In this document: piece after piece, positions 57,112 through 64,000 of the stretch
Numbering within the stretch: the first letter of the stretch is position 1
Layout of the letters: every line of letters begins with the position of its first letter
Assembly (NCBI GenBank): GCA_034926225.1
Contig: JAYFRF010000007.1
Span: 149,325 to 213,324 of the forward strand
From: JAAZKA01 sp034926225
GTDB taxonomy: Bacteria; Bacillota; Clostridia; Oscillospirales; QAMX01
Length of the DNA stretch: 64,000 nt
Reading direction: 5' to 3'
Made by a program: the position numbers and the translations under genes
Notes under the pieces: generated by a model
Databases searched by the model: none
Told to the model about the DNA's origin: nothing
The model's input: only the letters and a program-made list of their open reading frames with translations

Positions 57112-59802
57112 ATGGCAGTGAAAAAATCAGAATTGTACTCCCTGTTATGGGAAGCTTGCAATAAATTAAGGGGCGGTGTCGAGCCGTCACGTTACAAGGA
57201 CTATGTACTTGTCCTTTTGTTTTTCAAATATGTGTCTGACAGATATAAGGGGCGCAGGTTCGCCGAGTTTACCGTCAATCCGGGCGGTTCCTTTGACGAC
57301 CTCATTGCGTCAAAAGGCAAGAGTGATGTCGGTGAGAGAGTCGATAAAATAATACAGAAGTTTTTGGAAGACAACAGGCTACAGGGATCACTGCCCGACG
57401 TGAGCTTCAATAACCCGGACGAGCTCGGCTCCGGCAAGGAACTGGTTGATAAGGTTTCCGGGCTTATTGCCGTGTTCCAAAACCCTGCTATCGACTTCAA
57501 GAGTAACCGGGCAAGCGGCGACGACATCATCGGTGACGCTTACGAATACTTCATGATGAAGTTTGCACAGGAATCCGGCAAGAGTAAGGGACAGTTCTAT
57601 ACGCCAAGTGAAGTTTCCCGCATTATCGCTCGGCTTATCGGCATCGGCAGCATCAAGAATGATGTTACAAAAAAGTGGACGCTGTACGACCCTGCGGCAG
57701 GAAGCGGAAGCTTGCTAATCCGCGCTGCGGATGAAGCACCCGTGGATGAAAGCGGTACTTCCATCGTCACGATTTTCGGACAGGAAAAATACCCCGACAC
57801 CGCCGGTCTTGCAAAAATGAACTTCATTCTACATAACAAAGGAACCGGGGAGATTAAAAGCGGGAACACACTGTCAAGCCCACAGTATCTGGATGAGTTC
57901 GGCGAACTGAAAAAATTTGACTTTATTGTAATGAATCCGCCGTTTTCCGATAAAGCATGGACAGACGGAATCAAGCCCTCAAATGACAAATACAAGAGAT
58001 TCGACGACTATGGAATTCCGCCGGAAAAGAACGGCGATTATGCATGGTTTCTCCATGTTCTGAAATCGTTGAGTCTGACCGGTAAAGCGGGCATTGTTAT
58101 GCCGCACGGCGTACTGTTTAGAGGTAACGCCGAGGAAACTATCCGCAAGCAGATCCTCGCAAAGAAGTGGATCAAAGGTATCGTAAGCCTACCCGCCAAC
58201 CTCTTCTACGGCACCGGTATTCCGGCCTGCATCGTCATCATCGATAAAGAAAACGCCGAAAGCAGAACCGGCATTTTTATGATTGACGCCAGCAGCGGCT
58301 ACAAAAAGGACGGAAGCAAAAACCGTCTGCGTGAGCAGGATATTGAGAAAATCGTCCGCTACTTCAACGGGAAAATATTAGAAGACGGTTATTCCCGCTT
58401 CGTTACCTATGACTCAATTCTCAAAGAGAATGACGGCAACCTGAACATTCCTCGCTATATTCCGAAAATTGATGACACACTCCCACAGAATATTGCCGCG
58501 CATTTAAACGGTGGTATACCGAAAACGGATATCAACTCGCTTGAAAAGCTGTGGACAGTGGCACCCGAACTCAAGAGTGTATTGTTCTCCGCTCTGGATG
58601 CGGAACACAGCATTTACAAACTGGCTGTGGCTTCTGATGATATCGAGGAGACGATATATCAGGATGCCGCTATTGTTGCCGAGAAGGATAAGGAGCTTGT
58701 CGTCACCTTCTCCTCATGGCGAGATGAAGTGCGAGAAATCCTTCTGAGCATTACTTCCGACACAAGTCCCAAGGTGATAATCCGCAGCATCTCCGACAAG
58801 ATACTTGCCGCATATCACGATTCCAGACTGCTGGACAAATATGATGTATACGATTGCCTTCTAAATTATTGGAATGAAAAGCTCCAGGATGATGTGTATG
58901 CCATCAAGGTGAACGGCTACGAAGCCGGTCGTGAAATAGATTATGAGTATGCAAAGAAGAAGGCAAAGGATGAAAACGGTGAGACTATCTCCGTGGATGA
59001 CAAATCCAAAGTGAAGTCCTTTGACGGCGCTCTGATTCCGCGAACAATCGTCGAGCGGACATATTTTGCGGACGAATGCGCCGCCATCATCTCCCTTGAA
59101 GAACAGTACGGTCTTATTGAGTCCGAACTCGATGAAATGCGCGAGGAGGAATCCGGCGACGAAGGGCTGCTCCTTGAGGTTTTGAACGAAGCCGGCGATT
59201 CCATACCGAAAGCAAACCTCATCAAGCGAATCAAGGAGCTTGATGCAAAGAAAACATCAGAGGATGCGGATGCGCTTGCAAAAATTGCCGTGCTCTTTAA
59301 TGCCGGGGAAACTGATGCTATCGTGGCGCTGCTGAAGCAGAATCCCACGCTTACCGCCTATGAACTGCAGAATAAAAAAGGTGCTTTCATCAAATCCAAA
59401 ATCGCTGCCGCACTCAAAGATGCACAGGCAAACGCGGTTCTTCCCGAAATCTATGCCGACGAATATGCCGCCCTCATCGCTTATCAAGACAAGCTGTCTT
59501 TACTTGATGATGCGAATAAAAAGCTGAAAGCTCTACACAAGGAGCTGGATGATAAGGTCGAGAAGAAATACGGCGAGTTGACTGTGGACGAAATCAAACA
59601 TCTTCTATTTGACGAAAAGTGGGTGGTTCGTCTGTCTGGCGATATCGGCGGTCAGGTCGACCAAGTGCTGAACGCTCTTGCTTCCAAGGCACTATTGATT
59701 GCCAAGCGTTACGAACGGACTTTGAAGGAAATCGAGAAAAAGACATCCGCATCCAAGACAGCTGTCAAAGCGGCACTTGAAAGGATGGGGTACAAATGGT
59801 AA
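57112..59802 (+). CDS. hsdM: Type I restriction-modification system, modification subunit HsdM
   Basis: 896 residues. N-terminal HsdM helical domain (LYSLLWEACNKLRGGVEPSRYKDYVLVLLFFKYVSDRY), SAM motif I DPAAGSGSLL at Asp193, and the adenine-methylation motif NPPF at 275-278. Classical HsdM is about 500 residues; here a further ~370 residues follow, rich in charged coiled-coil sequence and ending in a Lys-rich segment. N6-adenine methyltransferase of the HsdM2S complex. Overlaps hsdS by 7 bases. The codon use is AT-richer than the chromosomal genes to its left. Confidence 0.95.
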   Translation: MAVKKSELYSLLWEACNKLRGGVEPSRYKDYVLVLLFFKYVSDRYKGRRFAEFTVNPGGSFDDLIASKGKSDVGERVDKIIQKFLEDNRLQGSLPDVSFNNPDELGSGKELVDKVSGLIAVFQNPAIDFKSNRASGDDIIGDAYEYFMMKFAQESGKSKGQFYTPSEVSRIIARLIGIGSIKNDVTKKWTLYDPAAGSGSLLIRAADEAPVDESGTSIVTIFGQEKYPDTAGLAKMNFILHNKGTGEIKSGNTLSSPQYLDEFGELKKFDFIVMNPPFSDKAWTDGIKPSNDKYKRFDDYGIPPEKNGDYAWFLHVLKSLSLTGKAGIVMPHGVLFRGNAEETIRKQILAKKWIKGIVSLPANLFYGTGIPACIVIIDKENAESRTGIFMIDASSGYKKDGSKNRLREQDIEKIVRYFNGKILEDGYSRFVTYDSILKENDGNLNIPRYIPKIDDTLPQNIAAHLNGGIPKTDINSLEKLWTVAPELKSVLFSALDAEHSIYKLAVASDDIEETIYQDAAIVAEKDKELVVTFSSWRDEVREILLSITSDTSPKVIIRSISDKILAAYHDSRLLDKYDVYDCLLNYWNEKLQDDVYAIKVNGYEAGREIDYEYAKKKAKDENGETISVDDKSKVKSFDGALIPRTIVERTYFADECAAIISLEEQYGLIESELDEMREEESGDEGLLLEVLNEAGDSIPKANLIKRIKELDAKKTSEDADALAKIAVLFNAGETDAIVALLKQNPTLTAYELQNKKGAFIKSKIAAALKDAQANAVLPEIYADEYAALIAYQDKLSLLDDANKKLKALHKELDDKVEKKYGELTVDEIKHLLFDEKWVVRLSGDIGGQVDQVLNALASKALLIAKRYERTLKEIEKKTSASKTAVKAALERMGYKW

Positions 59803-60986
59803 CTTATCCGACAGACTGGACAGAATACAGTTTCAATAATTTCTTGAAAATTAAAAGAGGTGCGTCTCCACGTCCAATTGAGTACTATGTTACCGAAAGC
59901 GCATCGGGTGTTAACTGGATTAAGATTGGGGATGCTCCAAAATACGGCAAGTATATAATGGCTACCAAAGAAAAGATAACGGAATCAGGAGCTGCTCAGT
60001 CAGTCAGAGTATATCCCGGTGATTTTTTACTATCAAATTCTATGAGTTTTGGTCGACCGTATATATTAGGATTAGAAGGTTGTATCCACGATGGTTGGCT
60101 GAGATTATTTGAATTTCAAAATACTGCAGATGACGATTATCTCTACTATCTGCTTTCTTCCGATTCTGTTCAAAGCCAGTATCAATCATATGCCGCTGGT
60201 AGCGGTGTGCAGAATCTAAACAAAGAGGTCGTAAAAAAGGTAGTCGTGTGCCTACCCGGTCTGTCCGAGCAGCAAGTCATCGCCGAAACGCTGTCCTGCA
60301 TTGACACCCACATCGCCAACCTCACAGAGCTTATCGAAAAGAAAAAGGCTATCCGCGACGGCGCTTTAGAGGATTTGGTAAGCGGCAGGACGCGACTGGA
60401 TGGGTTCAGCGATGAGTGGAATACTATGCCACTATCCAAGTTTACTGCTGTTAATCCTCGAACGGATATACCTGATTCGTTTGTGTATGTGGACCTGGAG
60501 TCCGTAAAAGGTATATCGCTTGTTGGGCAACGGCGTGAAAACAAGCATTCTGCTCCATCACGAGCAAGACGGTTGGCGCAGAAAGGCGATGTCTTTTATC
60601 AAACTGTCCGCCCATATCAGAAGAACAACTATTTGTTTAATTTAGATGGAGATTATGTGTTTTCTACTGGTTATGCCCAGTTAAGAACAAACAATGATCC
60701 TAACTATCTCTTTCTGTTGATTCGGCAGGACAGCTTTGTAAATTGCGTTCTTGATAACTGTACAGGCACAAGCTATCCTGCTATTAATCCAAAGAAATTG
60801 TCGGAAATTGAAGTCTATGTCCCAATTGATATAGAAGAGCAAAGAGCTATCGCACAAATTATCATGGTAATGGATACAGAGATAGCAACTTTGGAAGAAG
60901 AAAAAGATAAAATGCTGCAAATCAAAGCCGGAGCAATGGATGATCTGCTCACCGGGCGTGTGCGGCTTATGAGACAAGGAGGATAA
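59796..60986 (+). CDS. hsdS: Type I restriction-modification system, specificity subunit HsdS
   Basis: 396 residues with two target-recognition domains (about 1-145 and 205-340) and two conserved helical repeats, GLSEQQVIAETLSCIDTHIANLTELIEKKKAIRDG (about 150-200) and DIEEQRAIAQIIMVMDTEIATLEEEKDKMLQ (about 343-385), which set the spacing between the half-sites. Determines the DNA target of both modification and cleavage. The two TRDs differ, so the target is asymmetric. Gene is intact. Confidence 0.94.
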   Translation: MVTYPTDWTEYSFNNFLKIKRGASPRPIEYYVTESASGVNWIKIGDAPKYGKYIMATKEKITESGAAQSVRVYPGDFLLSNSMSFGRPYILGLEGCIHDGWLRLFEFQNTADDDYLYYLLSSDSVQSQYQSYAAGSGVQNLNKEVVKKVVVCLPGLSEQQVIAETLSCIDTHIANLTELIEKKKAIRDGALEDLVSGRTRLDGFSDEWNTMPLSKFTAVNPRTDIPDSFVYVDLESVKGISLVGQRRENKHSAPSRARRLAQKGDVFYQTVRPYQKNNYLFNLDGDYVFSTGYAQLRTNNDPNYLFLLIRQDSFVNCVLDNCTGTSYPAINPKKLSEIEVYVPIDIEEQRAIAQIIMVMDTEIATLEEEKDKMLQIKAGAMDDLLTGRVRLMRQGG

Positions 60987-60988
60987 CG

Positions 60989-63900
60989 ATGTCAGTTGAT
61001 TCTGAAAGAAAATTGCAGAACAAGGTCAAACATTGGCTCATTGATGACCTCGGCTATATCTTCCTCGGTAACTTGGAAGACCGCCACAACACGCCCGTCA
61101 AGGAAGAGCTGCTGATCGCCAACCTTAAAAAGCGCGGCTATAAGAAAGAACAAATCGGCAAAGCCGTCGTCGAGCTCCGCAGTAAGGTCTCCAATCAGGC
61201 GGATACGCTGTATCAGGTGAATAAAGCGGTGTATTCACTCCTGCGCTATGGGCTGCAGGGCGTAAAAGATGAAGCTGGTCACCGCGATACGGTTCATTAT
61301 ATCGACTGGGCAGACGTCGGAAATAACGATTTCTATGTAGCGGAGGAAGTGACCGTCCTGCGGTATGACCGCACGACCACAAAGCGACCCGACCTCGTAT
61401 TATATGTTAACGGCATAGCTCTCGGTATGTTTGAACTGAAGCGTTCCTGCGTCAGCGTCGGTGAAGGTATCCGGCAGATGCTCACGAATCAGAAAAAGGA
61501 AAATATTGAGAGCTTCTTTACCACGGAGCAGTTTCTCTTTGCCGGAAACGAAGCCGAAGGTTTGCGCTACGGCACGACCGAAACGCCGGAAAAATGCTAT
61601 CTAAAATGGAAGGAAGACGTAAAGGCATCGGATACCCTCTCCGAAGAGATAAAATCTCTCTGTGAAAAAGAGCCGAACTTGCTCCGCAACGGCATTGTTT
61701 CTCTCTGTCAGAAGGAGCGTTTTCTTTCTCTTATCCATGACTTTGTAATTTTCGATGCTGGCATCAAAAAGGTTGCAAGGCACAATCAGTACTTTGCCAA
61801 CATCGCCGCGAGACAGAGAGTCCATGACAAGGACGGCGGCATCATATGGAACACGCAGGGTTCCGGCAAATCCCTCATCATGGTATGGCTGACTAAATGG
61901 ATTATCGAGAATGTGCCAGACAGCCGTGTCGTAATCATCACTGACCGCGAGGAGTTGGACGACCAGATTGAGAGTCTGTTCTTCGATGTGGGGGAAAATG
62001 TTGTCAGGTCAAAAAGCTGTTCAGACTTGAGGACAATACTGGATAAAAATGAAAATTCAATTGTCTGCTCCCTGATACACAAATACGGTCACAATGCAGG
62101 AAAACAGGCGGATATTGACCAGTACCGTAAGGAGCTGCTCGCGAACCTTCCGAAGGACTATAAGGCAAAGGGCAATATCATTGCTTTTATCGATGAATGC
62201 CACAGAACGAATTCCGGCAAGCTTCATGAGGCGGTTCGTACCTTGATGCCGGACGCTGTCCTTATCGGCTTCACAGGCACACCTCTGCTCAAAACCGATA
62301 AAAAGACGAGCCTTGTTACTTTTGGCACCTACATACACACCTATAAATTTGATGAGGGCGTAGAGGACGGTGTTGTTCTTGACCTCCGCTATGAAGCGAG
62401 AGATGTCGATCAAGATTTGAGCAGTAAAGAAAAAGTCGATTTGTGGTTCGATAGCAAAACGACCGGCTTGACCGACCGCGCAAAACTTCAGCTAAAACAA
62501 AGCTGGACGTCAATCAATAAACTGTATAGCTCCAAGCAGCGTCTTGAAAAAATCGCGTCTGATATCATCTTCGATATGAGCTTGAAGCCCCGTCTGAAAA
62601 CTGACCGTGGCACCGCCTTGCTCGTCTCCGGAAGTATTTACGAAGCCTGCAGATATTGGGAAATCTTCAACTCGCTCGGTTTTACAAAATGCGCCGTGGT
62701 CACATCCTACGAGCCGACTACACAGGCGGTAAGAACGGCGACCTCCGACCTATCGATGCAGAGCGAGGAAGAATATAAAAAAACAGTCTACGAACGGATG
62801 CTGGGCGGAAAAACGGTCACTGAGTTTGAAGCAAATGCTAAGAAGCAGTTCAAAGGTGAGCCAGGAAAGCTGAAGCTCTTGATTGTCGTTGATAAGCTGC
62901 TTACGGGTTTTGACGCACCGAGCGCAACATACATTTATATAGATAAGTCCATGCGTGACCATGACCTTTTCCAAGCCATCTGTCGCGTAAACCGTCCCGA
63001 TGGCGAAGATAAAGATTACGGCTATATAGTTGACTATATGGATTTGTTCCGTAATGTTCAACTTGCCGTTGCCGATTACACTTCCGGTGCTTTCGAGGAG
63101 TACGAGAAGGAAGATATCGAAGGGCTCATCAAGAACAGTTACGATGAAGCGAAGGCGGAGATGGACGGCGCACGGTCATCATTGATAGAGCTGTTTGAAA
63201 ATGTTAGTGCTCCGCAAGCGGATACCGACTTTATCAATTACTTCTGCAATTCCGGCGAGGATGAAGAAACAGCAGGACGGCGCGACCTGCTGTATGTGTT
63301 GACCGCCTCCCTATCGCGTTCTTTTGCCACCTGCTGTGATAGACTTGCGTCTCATTACGGATACGATGACGTGCAAGTTGACAGCCTACGCACGGAAATT
63401 TCAGATTATAACCGTGTCAAGGAAATGGTACGTCTTGCAAGCTGCGACTACATTGACCTAAAGCCCTACGAAGCGGATATGCGTTATATTCTGGACACTT
63501 ATATCCGCGCTAACGACAGTACGGTTGTGAGCGAACTCGGTAATATGTCTCTGGTGGAACTTCTCCTGAGCGGCAAGACCACCACGCCCGCTGACCTTGT
63601 GAAGGACATTCCCGGCGACAATAATGCAAAAGCGGAAACTATCGAGAACAACCTCAAACATGAAATCGTCAAGAAAATGAGCGGCAATTCCGTCTACTAC
63701 GGAAAGCTTTCTGAAATGCTTCAAAAGATCATTGACCAGCGAAAAATCGAGGCACTCAGCTATGATGAGTATCTCCGACAGGTGGTCGAACTCGCTGAGG
63801 CAATCCTCCACCCGGAATCAAGTATGGAATACCCGGATGCCGTCAAGGACAGTGCCGCTAAACGCGCTCTGTATGATTTCTTTGATAAAAATGAAGAGCT

Positions 63901-64000
63901 TGCCGTTTCTGTGGATAAAGCCATCCGCACAGCACTGCGTCCGGGTTGGAAGAAAAATTATCAGAAACAGCAAGTCATAAGAGGCGCAATCTATGAAAGC
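60989..64000 (+). CDS. hsdR: Type I restriction-modification system, restriction subunit HsdR (3' truncated by window)
   Basis: Open from ATG 60989 (AAGGAGG upstream, 2 bases after hsdS) to the window end: 1004 residues so far, without a stop. The nuclease motif is KRPDLVLYVNGIALGMFELK (Asp135, Glu149, Lys151: the PD-ExK site). The translocase has Walker A TQGSGKS (Lys294), the DECH motif (402-405) and GFTGTPL. HsdR cleaves DNA after ATP-driven translocation when the site is unmodified. Typical HsdR is about 1000-1100 residues, so only a short C-terminal part is missing. Confidence 0.95.
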   Translation, partial: MSVDSERKLQNKVKHWLIDDLGYIFLGNLEDRHNTPVKEELLIANLKKRGYKKEQIGKAVVELRSKVSNQADTLYQVNKAVYSLLRYGLQGVKDEAGHRDTVHYIDWADVGNNDFYVAEEVTVLRYDRTTTKRPDLVLYVNGIALGMFELKRSCVSVGEGIRQMLTNQKKENIESFFTTEQFLFAGNEAEGLRYGTTETPEKCYLKWKEDVKASDTLSEEIKSLCEKEPNLLRNGIVSLCQKERFLSLIHDFVIFDAGIKKVARHNQYFANIAARQRVHDKDGGIIWNTQGSGKSLIMVWLTKWIIENVPDSRVVIITDREELDDQIESLFFDVGENVVRSKSCSDLRTILDKNENSIVCSLIHKYGHNAGKQADIDQYRKELLANLPKDYKAKGNIIAFIDECHRTNSGKLHEAVRTLMPDAVLIGFTGTPLLKTDKKTSLVTFGTYIHTYKFDEGVEDGVVLDLRYEARDVDQDLSSKEKVDLWFDSKTTGLTDRAKLQLKQSWTSINKLYSSKQRLEKIASDIIFDMSLKPRLKTDRGTALLVSGSIYEACRYWEIFNSLGFTKCAVVTSYEPTTQAVRTATSDLSMQSEEEYKKTVYERMLGGKTVTEFEANAKKQFKGEPGKLKLLIVVDKLLTGFDAPSATYIYIDKSMRDHDLFQAICRVNRPDGEDKDYGYIVDYMDLFRNVQLAVADYTSGAFEEYEKEDIEGLIKNSYDEAKAEMDGARSSLIELFENVSAPQADTDFINYFCNSGEDEETAGRRDLLYVLTASLSRSFATCCDRLASHYGYDDVQVDSLRTEISDYNRVKEMVRLASCDYIDLKPYEADMRYILDTYIRANDSTVVSELGNMSLVELLLSGKTTTPADLVKDIPGDNNAKAETIENNLKHEIVKKMSGNSVYYGKLSEMLQKIIDQRKIEALSYDEYLRQVVELAEAILHPESSMEYPDAVKDSAAKRALYDFFDKNEELAVSVDKAIRTALRPGWKKNYQKQQVIRGAIYES

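Noticed and set aside
1..64000. CRISPR arrays, transposases or integrases
   Set aside because: No regularly spaced direct repeats with unique spacers, and no transposase or recombinase motifs, were seen on either strand.

Overview
The window looks like a chromosomal segment of an uncultured, fairly GC-rich member of the Clostridia (Firmicutes), perhaps an Oscillospirales/Ruminococcaceae-like gut or rumen bacterium. Support: strong AGGAGG-type ribosome sites with frequent GTG/TTG starts, TTGACA-17-TATAAT promoters, a V-type ATPase in the Enterococcus-like gene order, a Gram-positive-type GAAC-N4-GTTY LexA site, a class I cyclic-di-GMP riboswitch, and many glycan-catabolism genes. No 16S rRNA is present, so the assignment is inference.

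Layout. 1-4465 (+): end of a SEDS (RodA/FtsW) gene, a DUF2812 membrane protein, then a tightly overlapping oxidoreductase/acetyltransferase/TIM-barrel isomerase operon. 4546-5445 (-): amidohydrolase. 5524-8718 (+): zinc-ribbon/MORN protein, a small membrane protein and a large unrecognised protein. 8911-10404 (+): phosphatidylserine synthase and a DUF368 (PopT) polyprenyl-phosphate transporter. 10444-12868 (-): an operon behind a c-di-GMP-I riboswitch encoding a small secreted protein, a MNT nucleotidyltransferase, a cupin/HD-GYP phosphodiesterase and a HEPN protein. 13080-16124 (+): a fucose/arabinose-type isomerase and a DUF4091 glycosidase-like protein, converging on a 12-kb eight-gene minus-strand operon (16173-28122). 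That operon holds a second isomerase, an FGGY kinase, three tandem ceramidase-like hydrolases, a GH5-like glycosidase, a GH28-like beta-helix protein and a class III aminotransferase, followed upstream by a LacI regulator and an AI-2E/PerM permease.

30559-35421 (-): uvrB-uvrA behind a promoter carrying a LexA-like box. 35653-35838 (-): a promoter, a strongly structured RNA and a terminator, best read as an independent ncRNA gene. 35920-44751 (-): V-ATPase operon (fmdB-like, H, I, K, E, C, F, A, B, D) whose rotor subunit carries the sodium-binding residues. 44793-47993 (+): ROK-like sugar kinase, a secreted copper-amine-oxidase-N/NodB-like protein and a sigma-region-4-like protein. 48031-51031 (+): three tandem QueG/reductive-dehalogenase-like iron-sulfur proteins. 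51090-53308: a Gfo/Idh/MocA oxidoreductase divergent from its probable DeoR regulator, with paired operator-like repeats between them. 53482-55890 (+): XRE regulator, ImmA/IrrE peptidase and a NodB-fold deacetylase-like protein. 56153-56547: two tRNA-Ser genes and terminators. From 56550 to the end base use shifts to AT-richer, and a repeat cluster precedes an excisionase-like HTH gene and a type I restriction system (hsdM, hsdS, hsdR; hsdR runs off the window). This is probably a laterally acquired island next to the tRNA genes.

The two most notable systems are (i) the c-di-GMP riboswitch operon in which a c-di-GMP phosphodiesterase gene is sandwiched, with overlapping ends, between the two halves of a MNT/HEPN module, and (ii) the LacI-linked cytoplasmic catabolic operon with three ceramidase-like paralogues and no transporter, whose substrate cannot be named from sequence.
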